64,000 nucleotides of DNA from Guadua angustifolia. Its lineage: Eukaryota > Streptophyta > Magnoliopsida > Poales > Poaceae. The stretch is from assembly GCA_036346375.1 (NCBI GenBank), contig CM070502.1, positions 20,312,924 through 20,376,923 of the forward strand. Direction: 5' to 3'. The position numbers and the translations under genes were made by a program. The notes under the pieces are model-generated. The model searched no databases, was not told the DNA's origin, and saw only the letters and a program-made list of their open reading frames with translations. This document shows, one piece after another, positions 45,033 to 53,587 of the stretch (positions are counted from its first letter, which is position 1; every line of letters starts with the position of its first letter).

Positions 45033-45582
45033 ATCTCCCCTTTTGGTAATTGATGACAATCCTCATAATCGAATTGAAGTAAATTGATATTTAGTGTGAG
45101 TGACCAATGGAAATTAATTACTCACACCATGGGATTCTTATTTAGCACTATTTTGTCTTTGGAGGACAAAAGATATTTGAATGAAAATATTGCTAAATGA
45201 GAATAGCTCCCCCTACAAGTGTGCCATGGATAAACACTAAATTTTGCACATTTGTATATGAGTTATGTATGGCAATGAAGATGATATTATTCAATTGAAA
45301 TAACATGACATAATGCAAAACTCATAAGGAAGGATGAATTTTGGATAGACCTTTGAGCGCAAAAGATCATAGAAAATTAGTTCAGAAACAAGTTCACAAT
45401 AGATATTCAACAAGACGCAAAATGATGACATAAATAACATAAATAAACACAAGGAGTTCAAAGCCAACAACCACAAGAGTTAATCAATTTTATTACAAAG
45501 GATAGATAGATTTTGAGCTTCAATTCTTCATACTTCTCCCCCTTTGTCATCAAGGACCAAAAGGGGACCGTCACGGAAACGA
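45033..45582 (-). promoter_or_regulatory. Sirevirus Y 3' non-coding region with several polypurine tracts
   Basis: Minus-strand purine runs occur immediately beside the LTR (45033-45047), near 45206-45215 and near 45537-45547, each with a GGGGGAG or GGGGAG core. The LTR-adjacent one is the expected plus-strand primer. Extra copies upstream are known from Sireviruses. No coding frame is supported. Confidence 0.75.
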
Positions 45583-47103
45583 CTACTCCTCACCATCTCC
45601 AGTAGCAGAGCTGGGTGGCGGATGACAAGGCCAAGGATCCCAGCTTGATGACGGAGGAGGAAGATGGGAAGGGGAACCACTGCCGCCATCCGGACGACGA
45701 CGCTGGTAGGACTGATGATACGAGCGATAGTCATCAAAGGAGGTGCTAAGTGAACCCAGACGCTCTCGGACATCCTCAACCATTTCGCGATTCTGATATT
45801 GAAGCTCCATAACAAGTGCAAACTGGCCCTGCATATAGGATTCTTGTCTCGCAAATCCAGCCATCATGTCCGAACGGAGGGTCTCAAGGCTGGCAAGATA
45901 GGCATCGAACGCAGGCGGCTTGAGCGGCTTGAGCTTGGGCTTGGGCTTGGGCTGCTGTGCGGCTTGAGCTCTTGCTTGAGCGGCTTGCTTCACGATTTGA
46001 TGCAAGACTTGAGGTGGAGCGACTCGAGGCTTGTAGGGTTTGTGAGGAGTAGGGGTGGCACCATTATACTCAGCGACTCTCCGGATTAGCGCCATGATAT
46101 AAGGAGCAAAATAAATGGTCTTCCCCCTATCCCTGGCAGATTGAGACATCTCCCTTATTATGAAGTCCACCACATCAAAATTTTCTTTTGCCATGATCTT
46201 CGCAATGACATTCCAAGCATGGCCTCTCACGGCATCGAAATTGCCACTCTTCGGATGAACAGTGACACGAATAATTTTGTTCACCATGCTTGGTTGGAGC
46301 TGCAGACCGGCTGAGTTTCCAATTCTGAAGGTGTGTGACTGGTCATAGAAGGTTGCAGCATGTTCCAAGGTCAAAGGGGGCTCATCATGAATTTTAGGAT
46401 GATGACTGTGGAAGATACCCAAAGCATGCTCAAAGTCATCCTTGGAAGCAGTGTAGCGGGTAGTGTCAGTCATCCAGGTGATTTGCTCACAATTTTCAGA
46501 GACATAGAGCGTCGCATAGAATTGCTTGATGACTTTTTCATTAAAATCAGTCCTTGTACCGAGGAAGTTGTATAAGCCTGCTCCACCAAACAACTCAGGA
46601 ATACCGACAAATTCGGGCTGCTCTCTAACATGCTTCCAACTGACCCAGCGTTGGTTGGCAAAATCCTTCTCCAGATAAATTTGCTCAAACACCCTCTGCT
46701 GAAACAAGGAATGGAATCTTGGATTTGGGGCGGAGCGAGGTTGGAGATACAGATTCTGACTTCTGCGAGCATAATAGTCATCTCCCTTAATTTGAGACGG
46801 ATCGTGCCTACCAACCGGAGGCACCACTTCTTCTTCCTCTGAGCTCTCCTCAGGGTCACTTTCAGTCTCATCGTCGCTGCCAGTAATTTGAGGAGCAAGA
46901 GCAGGGACTTTTCTCTTCTTAGCCTGGGAAGGCTCGGCAGGACCCTTCCCTTTAGCTCTTGTGGTCCTCATGGCGACGGTGTAGGAGTTGTCACTATCTC
47001 CGCTGTCCGAGTCCGAAGTGGGCACGCCACGACCTTTAGTCGTCTTCTTCGTACCCTTACCCCTCCGGAAGGACCGACTCAAAGCAACCTTGGTGCGAGG
47101 CAT
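45583..47103 (-). CDS. Sirevirus Y env-like ORF, intact (506 aa)
   Basis: Open frame from ATG 47103 to TAG 45583, downstream of pol and upstream of the 3' LTR, the position of the extra ORF called env-like in Sireviruses. It has a basic N-terminus ('RGKGTKKTTKGRG'), two acidic tracts ('SDSDSGDSDN' about residues 30-39, 'ESDPEESSEEEEE' about 80-95) and a folded-looking centre (about residues 115-330: 'FEQIYLEKDFANQRWVSWKH', 'EKVIKQFYATLYV', 'GHAWNVIAKIMAKENFDVVD'). A Lys/Pro/Ala/Gln-rich linker (about 365-400), a probable helix ('QFALVMELQYQNREMVEDV') and a Ser/Pro-rich tail follow. The centre resembles a conserved domain of plant transposon-associated proteins. No signal peptide or membrane segment is visible, so an envelope role is not supported by this sequence. 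Function unknown. Confidence 0.8.
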   Translation of the reverse strand: MPRTKVALSRSFRRGKGTKKTTKGRGVPTSDSDSGDSDNSYTVAMRTTRAKGKGPAEPSQAKKRKVPALAPQITGSDDETESDPEESSEEEEVVPPVGRHDPSQIKGDDYYARRSQNLYLQPRSAPNPRFHSLFQQRVFEQIYLEKDFANQRWVSWKHVREQPEFVGIPELFGGAGLYNFLGTRTDFNEKVIKQFYATLYVSENCEQITWMTDTTRYTASKDDFEHALGIFHSHHPKIHDEPPLTLEHAATFYDQSHTFRIGNSAGLQLQPSMVNKIIRVTVHPKSGNFDAVRGHAWNVIAKIMAKENFDVVDFIIREMSQSARDRGKTIYFAPYIMALIRRVAEYNGATPTPHKPYKPRVAPPQVLHQIVKQAAQARAQAAQQPKPKPKLKPLKPPAFDAYLASLETLRSDMMAGFARQESYMQGQFALVMELQYQNREMVEDVRERLGSLSTSFDDYRSYHQSYQRRRPDGGSGSPSHLPPPSSSWDPWPCHPPPSSATGDGEE

Positions 47104-48432
47104 GATCTAGAGAAGATCAAAGGATTGAGAACATGAGCATTGATTGGGTAGGATTGAATACTAAGAAAATGAAATGTGTAAAGGATGAGGAACAATTCCA
47201 AAAAAAAATTGCTCAAAACTGTGCAGCCACAACATGGCCTACTACTACTGCTCTTGGAGGCCTGGTAGTACTGCAAGGTCGGTACTACCGCCTCCAGTGG
47301 CCATAGTGCGCCTGAGCTAACCAAGAGAGGTTTTGAGCGAAATTTAGACAATGGTTGAGGCACTGATGATTTAAACTAGGATTAGGGTTTGGGGAATATT
47401 AAGGACATCAAGAATACACCTAATCCTCAAGTATTTAGCCTCAAACAAGATTACACATTTTAAATTTTCATTCAAACCCTAGAATGCTCAAGGAGAAGAA
47501 CCAAAAGAGAATAATGGAGATGAAGGATACCTTTTGGAGGAGAAGGTCACAAGGATCAAATCCAACGGATGAATCACCACAAATCTTCAAGATTTCAGAG
47601 GGGATGAGTTCTAGGGTTTGAGAGGGAGAGAGAGACCCGCACGGGATAATGGGAGAGGGGCGGTTTCGGTGGGGATAAAAGAATAAGAGAGAGAGGATAG
47701 AGCGCCAGCGGCTGAAATCGGGTCCCCACCAGAAGAAAGCAAGTCGAAGCAGGTACTATCAGCTCCTGACCCCTAGAGTATCAAGAATCTTGATACTATC
47801 GCCATGGGCGGCCTAGAGTCTTAAAAAATTTGAAAGGTAGATTTCTGAGAGAATTTGATTGCGAATTTTTCATGAATTTGCTTTAACATGTATGAGAGTT
47901 TATTAGATCAAATCCAATCACATGAAAAACACAAGACAAAACTTTTAATCACAAGCAAAAGAAAAGAAATAATAGTTTGATTTGTTTGAGTTTAAATACC
48001 ACATTAGGAACTAGAGACAAGGCATTCTAGTTCTATGGGCAGAACTCAATTGTGCTTTTAGTAGATCAATATAGATCAAGATTTTGAATTTTATTAAGCT
48101 CTTGAAAAGCAAAAGTTTTGTTTCATTATAAACATAGAGAAGGTTATAATTATGGCATAAGTTCCAAAAGATAAGGTTTATATAATAATAAGTTTTAAAT
48201 AAAGATTTGAGAGCCCTTTGTACTTTGTAAATCCAAAATAGATTATTTCCAAGTATTTTTGACTTCTAAGGGTTAGCTTTATCTTTTAAGATATTTATCG
48301 CACAATCTTCAATTTTCCACATGTAGGGGGTGTGATATATACATGAATTGCATATTGCTCCCCCTTGATGTGAGACTCATCTAAAGAACACATATCAAAT
48401 AAAGACCAATTTAAGCAACCAAGGAATTTCAC
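47104..48432 (-). other. Sirevirus Y pol-env spacer
   Basis: A 1.3-kb region without a coding frame. Palindrome-like GGTACTACCGCC words lie near 47240-47310, a degraded pair near 47750-47820, and a minus-strand purine tract AAGGGGGAGC near 48357-48366. The spacer could carry a promoter or splice acceptor for the env-like ORF, but neither can be assigned from sequence alone. Confidence 0.6.
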
Positions 48433-49161
48433 TTAGGCCACATTGGAGATATCAATGACATTTAATTCATTTCTCAATTTGCAAAATCTAGACTCATCTA
48501 AGGGTTTAGTGAGTATATCCGCTAATTGATTTTCCATTCTAATGTGACTAATCTCAATATCCCCTTTACATACATGATCTCTCAAGAAATGATGCCGGAT
48601 ATCGATGTGTTTTGTTCTTGAGTGTTGGACGGGATTATTTGCAATTTTAACCGCGCTTTCATTATCACATAAGAGAGGCACCTTCTTAAAATTTATTCCA
48701 TAATCCATTAGAGTTTGCCTCATCCATAACAATTGAGCGCAACAACTACCGGCGGATATATATTCGGCTTCGGCGGTGGATAAAGCTACGGAGTTTTGTT
48801 TCTTGGAGAACCATGAAACTAGGGATCTACCTAGCAATTGACAACTCCCGGAGGTGCTTTTTCTATCCACTTTACAACCCGCATAATCCGAATCCGAATA
48901 TCCAATTAGATCAAATTTTGCACCTTTAGGATACCATAACCCTATGTTTGAGGAATGTTTCAAATATCTTAGAATTCTCTTTACGGCAACTAAATGGCAT
49001 TCTTTGGGAGAAGCTTGAAAGCGAGCACACATGCAAACACTAAACATAATATCGGGCCTAGATGCGGTGAGATAAAGCAAACTACCAATCATGGATCTAT
49101 AAAGCTTTAAATCTACCGATTTACCTTCCTCGTTTAAGTCGAGATGCCCGTTTGATGCCAT
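48433..49161 (-). CDS. Sirevirus Y RNase H (end of pol)
   Basis: Open frame of 242 codons to TAA 48433. It starts in the RT thumb/connection ('YRSMIGSLLYLTASRPDIMF', residues 21-40) and contains the copia RNase H: 'DLIGYSDSDYAG' (about 84-95, catalytic Asp), 'KSTSGSCQLLG', 'ALSTAEAEYISA' (about 126-137, catalytic Glu), 'LLCDNESAV' (about 163-171, Asp) and 'RTKHIDIRHHFLRD'. The enzyme removes RNA from RNA-DNA hybrids during reverse transcription. It is separated from the RT frame by one frameshift near 49150-49175. Copy 1 lacks that particular shift. It would be part of one gag-pol polyprotein, not a separate protein. Confidence 0.85.
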   Translation of the reverse strand: MASNGHLDLNEEGKSVDLKLYRSMIGSLLYLTASRPDIMFSVCMCARFQASPKECHLVAVKRILRYLKHSSNIGLWYPKGAKFDLIGYSDSDYAGCKVDRKSTSGSCQLLGRSLVSWFSKKQNSVALSTAEAEYISAGSCCAQLLWMRQTLMDYGINFKKVPLLCDNESAVKIANNPVQHSRTKHIDIRHHFLRDHVCKGDIEISHIRMENQLADILTKPLDESRFCKLRNELNVIDISNVA

Positions 49162-49769
49162 TGGAGTCTTGATCGGCTTACGTCCTCCATGCCAAATCTT
49201 TTAAGAAGATCCTTCAGATACTTGATTTGGCTTACGAACGTCCCATTCTTGAGTTGCTTGATTTGAAGTCCAAGGAAGAAGCTCAATTCTCCGATCATCG
49301 ACATTTCAAACTCCCTAGACATCATATCACCAAATTCTTTGCAAAAATCTTCGTTAGTAGAACCGAAAATGATATCGTCAACATAAATTTGACATACAAA
49401 GAATTCATCATCAATTATTTTTGTAAAGAGCGTTGTATCAACCTTCCCAATTTTGAAACCCTTTGAGAGTAGAAAATTTCTAAGTCGCTCATACCATGCT
49501 CTAGGAGCTTGTTTGAGTCCGTATAGCGCTTTAGAGAGTTTGTAGACATGATTAGGATATTTGGAATTTTCAAAACCGGGAGGTTGTTCTACAAATAACA
49601 ATTCGGATATTTGTCCATTTAGGAAAGCACTCTTTACATCCATTTGAAACAATTTAATATCAAAGCTAGAAGCAAATGCAAGCAATATTCTAATAGCCTC
49701 TAATCTAGCTACGGGTGCAAAGGTTTCACCGAAGTCTAATCCTTCAACTTGAGTAAAACCTTGCGCCAC
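49134..49769 (-). CDS. Sirevirus Y reverse transcriptase core
   Basis: Open 211-codon segment of copia RT: 'GLDFGETFAPVARLEAIRIL' (residues 10-29), 'FQMDVKSAFLNGQISE' with the first catalytic Asp (about residue 44), 'ALYGLKQAPRAWYERL' (81-96), and 'CQIYVDDIIFGSTNED' with the YVDD box (about residues 129-132). The frame continues to 'LKDLLKRFGMEDVSRS', where a frameshift leads to a premature stop at 49134. All catalytic residues expected of Ty1-copia RT are present. The ATG used to mark the start is internal. The true frame continues upstream to about 50059 but contains a stop near 49867. Confidence 0.85.
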   Translation of the reverse strand: MAQGFTQVEGLDFGETFAPVARLEAIRILLAFASSFDIKLFQMDVKSAFLNGQISELLFVEQPPGFENSKYPNHVYKLSKALYGLKQAPRAWYERLRNFLLSKGFKIGKVDTTLFTKIIDDEFFVCQIYVDDIIFGSTNEDFCKEFGDMMSREFEMSMIGELSFFLGLQIKQLKNGTFVSQIKYLKDLLKRFGMEDVSRSRLQWHQTGIST

Positions 49770-50174
49770 TAATCTAGCTTTGTTTCTTACAACAATTCCA
49801 TTCTCATCTTGTTTATTTCGAAAGACCCATTTTGTGCCAATTACATTATGTTCTTTAGGTCTTTATACTAATGTCCAAACATCATTACGAGCAAAATTAT
49901 TTAATTCTTCATGCATGGCATTTACCCAATCCGGATCAACTAATGCTTCATCTACATGAGTAGGTTCAATTGAAGATACAAAGAATAATGCTCACAAAAT
50001 GAAGCAACACGGATCGAGTTTGAACGCCCTTACTCACGTCACCCAATATTTGATCTATTGGATGATCTTTGGAGAGGCCGTGGTGAATCCTTTGAGGTAG
50101 TGGTTGAACTTGTTGCTCGTTATTCTTGTCATCTTCATCTATTTCTTGAATTCGACTCGGAGTTTGGAGGTTGA
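49770..50174 (-). pseudogene. Sirevirus Y: integrase-RT linker and RT N-terminus, frame-broken
   Basis: Joins the integrase frame to the RT core. Motifs 'HPIDQILGDVSKGVQTRS' (about 50080-50020), 'VDEALVDPDWVNAMHEELNN' (about 49955-49896) and 'VIGTKWVF' are typical of the copia RT N-terminus. A stop near 49867 precedes 'RPKEHN', and a one-base difference near 49981 compared with 33421 shifts the frame. These small lesions separate otherwise well-kept halves of pol. Confidence 0.8.
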
Positions 50175-51572
50175 CTACTCGACTTGAATAGATGAAGATT
50201 TATCTTGCTTATCCACTTCCGGCTTCACGTCTCCAATTGTCATATTCTTCATTGCTTCTCTTAGGCCTTCCTCACCTACATCATCCAAATTCTCTTGCTC
50301 TTCTTGAGAGCCGTTAGTTTCATCAAATTCAACATCACATGTTTCTTCAACAAAACCTTTGTTTTTATTAAAAACTCGATAAGCTTTGCTATTAGAAGAA
50401 TATCCTAGCAAAAACCCTTCATCACAACGACTTTGAAATTTGGAAAGCCGAACACTCTTTTTCAAGATGTAGCATTTGCAACCGAATACTCTAAAATAAG
50501 AAATGTTCGGCCTTCTTCCAACAAGAAGCTCATAAGAGGTCTTTTTCAAGAGTCGATGCAAATAGAGTCTATTTGTAGCATGGCAAGCGGTATTTATGGC
50601 TTCCGCCCAAAAACTATCGGACGTACCATATTCATCTAACATAGTTCTTGCCATTTCAATTAATGTACGATTTTTCCGTTCCACAACTCCATTTTGCTCC
50701 GGAGTGTAGGTTGCGGAAAGTTCGTGCTTTATTCCAATTTCATCACAGTAATCTTCAATTCTTGTGTTTTTAAATTTGGAGCCATTATCACTACGGATTT
50801 TCTTTATTATAAAGTCAAATTCATTTTGAGCTCTTTTTGCAAACCTTTTGAATATATTGGAGGTTTCGGATTTGTCATCTAGAAAGAATACCCACGTAAA
50901 TCTAGAGTAATCGTCAACGATGACTAAACAATAAGAATTACCCCCAATGCTTTTATAAGTTGTTGGACCAAACAAATCCATATGTAAGAGCTCTAATGGT
51001 TTAGATGTGGACATGATACTTTTTGATGGATGAGAACTAGCAACTTGTTTACCGGCTTGACAAGCACTACAAAGTCGATTTTTCTCAAACTTCACATCTT
51101 TCAAGCCCACAACTAAATCATTTTTAAACAACTTTTTAAGTTGAATCATTCCAACATGAGCTAGTCTTCTATGCCATAACCATCCTAAAGATGTTTTTGC
51201 CATTAAGCAAGTTTGAAGACATGAGTCATTTGAAGTGAAATCAACTAAATACAAATTTCCAAATCTAAATCCTTTAAACACAAGCGAGTTATCATTTTCT
51301 TTAGTAATAACTACATCATTTTTAGAGAAGGTACAAACAAGATTAAGATCACATATTTGAGCAACAGATAGCAAATTGAAATTTAATGTTTCAACTAATG
51401 ATACATTAGAAATGGAAAGGTCGTTTGATATAGCAATTTTACCTAAGCCCAATACCTTTCCTTTGCTATTATCACCAAATGTGATCTTGTCATTTTGTCC
51501 ATTTCCCGAATCGAATGTGGTGAACATTTTCCGGTCACCGGTCATGTGTTGGGTGCAACCACTATCCAACAC
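50175..51572 (-). CDS. Sirevirus Y protease C-terminal part and integrase (465 aa)
   Basis: Long open pol segment. Residues 2-13 'LDSGCTQHMTGD' hold the copia protease active site (DSG). The integrase zinc-binding region has 'WLWHRRLAHVGM' (His134, His139) and 'CSACQAGK' (Cys168, Cys171). The catalytic DDE triad is at 'HMDLFGP' (Asp199), 'RSDNGSKF' (Asp262) and 'QNGVVERKNRT' (Glu298). A 'YFRVFGCKCYI' segment and an acidic C-terminal linker ('SQEEQENLDDVGEEG') follow. It would cut the polyprotein and integrate the cDNA. Start and stop are frame limits, not natural ends: gag lies upstream in another frame, and a frameshift near 50175 separates the RT. Confidence 0.9.
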   Translation of the reverse strand: MLDSGCTQHMTGDRKMFTTFDSGNGQNDKITFGDNSKGKVLGLGKIAISNDLSISNVSLVETLNFNLLSVAQICDLNLVCTFSKNDVVITKENDNSLVFKGFRFGNLYLVDFTSNDSCLQTCLMAKTSLGWLWHRRLAHVGMIQLKKLFKNDLVVGLKDVKFEKNRLCSACQAGKQVASSHPSKSIMSTSKPLELLHMDLFGPTTYKSIGGNSYCLVIVDDYSRFTWVFFLDDKSETSNIFKRFAKRAQNEFDFIIKKIRSDNGSKFKNTRIEDYCDEIGIKHELSATYTPEQNGVVERKNRTLIEMARTMLDEYGTSDSFWAEAINTACHATNRLYLHRLLKKTSYELLVGRRPNISYFRVFGCKCYILKKSVRLSKFQSRCDEGFLLGYSSNSKAYRVFNKNKGFVEETCDVEFDETNGSQEEQENLDDVGEEGLREAMKNMTIGDVKPEVDKQDKSSSIQVE

Positions 51573-51904
51573 CCAATGTCATCACACGGTTTTGTAGTTC
51601 ACCTACAAAAGAAAATCAAGCCTTTTAGGTACCCAAATTTGTTTGGGTCCTTGGAGGTTAGTAACCAAGGTTTTGGGAACCCAAACGGCTTTCTTTCTTT
51701 GGCCAATTATCGGGTCCCAACAAACTTAGCAAAAACATTACCATTTCTATCCCTTTTAGAACATAGCAAGAGTCATGAACATTATTCTTGGATGCTTTAC
51801 TCAAGGTGCAATCATTAGCTAAATGTCCTATTTCATGACATTTATAACAAAATTTACTGTTTGATTTCACAAAGCGGAGCTTTGTTACTTATTTTCTTAT
51901 TCTT
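51573..51904 (-). pseudogene. Sirevirus Y: second zinc knuckle and gag-pol junction
   Basis: Between gag and protease frames. An open piece at 51870-51658 contains 'CYKCHEIGHLANDC', a CX2CX4HX4C zinc knuckle, after a short basic lead. Two CCHC knuckles are seen in some Sirevirus gag proteins, and this one lies downstream of the gag stop at 51905. The gag stop or a frameshift therefore falls between the two knuckles, either a lesion or the expression junction. The remainder up to 51573 should hold the protease N-terminus but is frame-broken. Confidence 0.7.
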
Positions 51905-53533
51905 TTAAGGGATATATCCTAAGCCCTCTTTATTATAGGAACATCTTTGACTACCTAAAATCTTATTTAAGGTGTCCTTACCCTTAAAGCATCTATCTAG
52001 ACTTTGACTTAATTTGTTCACTTGCTTCTTAAGTTCATCATTTTCAACAATTAAATTTTCATGACATGAACTAGCACTAGAGCATGATAAATCAACTAAA
52101 TCACAACATGAAGTAGATATGCTTGATTTTTCTTCATGAGATGAGGTATTTGCTAGTCTAAGCAAGTCATTTATAATATCACACTCGATACCAATATCAT
52201 TTGTTAATTTTGAATTATTCTTGACAAGTAGAGTTTCATGATCTTCCTTTAGCTCATCATATGAATTTTTGAGAATTAGGAAATCTTTCTTTAGAACCTT
52301 AAATTTTGATTTTTCTTTGCCAAGATATTCATTTAATTCTTCTAGCATGTCCATTAGCTCATCATATGATGGTTCATTATCTTCATTAGAGTTTACCTTG
52401 TTTTCTCCTTTAGCCATGAGGCATAAAGGAGTGAAGAATGGAGATGAAGCCTCTTTGATAGCAACACCGGCAAAACCTTTCTTCTTTGAAGGAGTCTCTT
52501 CTTCGGATGAGTCGGAGTCCGAATATTCTTCTTCGGAATCCCACTCCCCAATGTGAGCTTCACCCTTGCCGTCCTTTTGGAATTTCTTGAATAGCTTCTT
52601 CTTGCCTTGAAAGAATTTCTTCTTCTTGGGTGATTTGTCCTTGTCATCCTTCTTCTTAGGGCAATGCGAGGCTATGTGTCCCTTTTCATCACATTCATAA
52701 CATCGAATATTAGCATATCGGTTAGTATTAGAATTTTGTCCTTTCTTGTACCTTTGTGGACCGTTAAAGCTCGATCGCCTTCTCATAAATTTCTTCATCC
52801 TTCTTACGAGAAGTGACATTTCCTCCTCGGTATCCTCATCTTTGGAGTCCTCATCACTTGACTCCGCTTTTGCCTTGAAGGCGATGTTCTTTTTCTTGGA
52901 AGAGCTTTGTTCCAACAATTCTTCCTTGTCTTTCTTGTAGAGCTCGTTGGTGATGAGATTGCCGAGAAGACCGGTTGGCGTCATCCTTGGCAATTCCGGT
53001 GAGTTGAGAAATAATGTAACCAATGTTTCATATTTCTCCGGAAGAGCTCTAAGCATTTTCCTGACAATATCAACATCACTCAAGGTTGTACCAAGACCCT
53101 TGAGCTCATTAACAATGTTATTTAATCGAGAATACATGTCATTTATACTTTCATGAGGCAACATAATAAAACTTTCATACTTTACTCTAAGCATATGCAA
53201 TTTAGCTTCCTTAACCGTGGATGTCCCTTCATGAATTTCCGATAATGTATTCCAAATTTCATGTGCGGTTTCTAAATTACTAACACGATTAAATTCATCC
53301 GCATTTAAGGCACCAAATATAGCATTCATAGCTTGAGCATTTAGATGAATAAATCTTTCATTTTGTTCCTCATTAAAAGCGGCACCGGTGGTCACAACAT
53401 AACCTTCATTGACAATTTTCCATATATTAGGACTCATAGCTTTTAGATAAACCGTCATACGAATTTTCCAATAAGAATAATTTGTACCATCAAAGAAAGG
53501 AGCTTTTCCAATTGACATACCCTCGTTGGCCAT
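51905..53533 (-). CDS. Sirevirus Y gag, nearly intact (542 aa)
   Basis: Begins ATG 53533 ('MANEGMSIGKAPFFDGTNYS'), 41 bp after the primer-binding site, so the start is well placed. Residues ~10-45 are the copia gag 'F.G.NY..WK..M..YL' entry motif, and residues ~50-200 form the UBN2/gag-polypeptide domain ('HEIWNTLSEIHEGTSTVKEA'). A Lys/Glu-rich linker follows, then a CCHC zinc knuckle at Cys278, Cys281, His286 and Cys291 ('CYECDEKGHIASHC'), a basic stretch, an acidic Ser tract ('DSEEEYSDSDSSEEE') and a coiled-coil-rich C-terminus ('LMDMLEELNEYLGKEKSKFK'). It would assemble the virus-like particle in the cytoplasm. The stop at 51905 lies before a second knuckle, so the C-terminus may be truncated. 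Confidence 0.9.
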   Translation of the reverse strand: MANEGMSIGKAPFFDGTNYSYWKIRMTVYLKAMSPNIWKIVNEGYVVTTGAAFNEEQNERFIHLNAQAMNAIFGALNADEFNRVSNLETAHEIWNTLSEIHEGTSTVKEAKLHMLRVKYESFIMLPHESINDMYSRLNNIVNELKGLGTTLSDVDIVRKMLRALPEKYETLVTLFLNSPELPRMTPTGLLGNLITNELYKKDKEELLEQSSSKKKNIAFKAKAESSDEDSKDEDTEEEMSLLVRRMKKFMRRRSSFNGPQRYKKGQNSNTNRYANIRCYECDEKGHIASHCPKKKDDKDKSPKKKKFFQGKKKLFKKFQKDGKGEAHIGEWDSEEEYSDSDSSEEETPSKKKGFAGVAIKEASSPFFTPLCLMAKGENKVNSNEDNEPSYDELMDMLEELNEYLGKEKSKFKVLKKDFLILKNSYDELKEDHETLLVKNNSKLTNDIGIECDIINDLLRLANTSSHEEKSSISTSCCDLVDLSCSSASSCHENLIVENDELKKQVNKLSQSLDRCFKGKDTLNKILGSQRCSYNKEGLGYIP

Positions 53534-53573
53534 CCTTGCTCTCTAGGCGGTAAAGCCGAAATAGAGAGACCAA

Positions 53574-53585
53574 GCTCTGATACCA
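53574..53585 (-). promoter_or_regulatory. Sirevirus Y primer-binding site (initiator tRNA-Met)
   Basis: TGGTATCAGAGC on the minus strand, two bases inside the 5' LTR end at 53588. It is complementary to the 3' end of plant initiator tRNA-Met, the usual primer for copia elements. Confidence 0.9.
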
Positions 53586-53587
53586 CT

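Larger units (their letters stand above)
38005..50059. repeat. Large duplicated block, copy 2 (about 12.05 kb)
   Basis: Collinear with 21612-33507, offset about 16.4-16.55 kb. This copy has longer intact frames and fewer apparent deletions. It continues past 50059 into the rest of Sirevirus pol and gag, whereas copy 1 stops there. Confidence 0.9.

Noticed and set aside
46360..47136. Plus-strand frames opposite the env-like ORF
   Set aside because: They mirror the coding minus strand and are present only because of its codon composition. No domain or conserved start.
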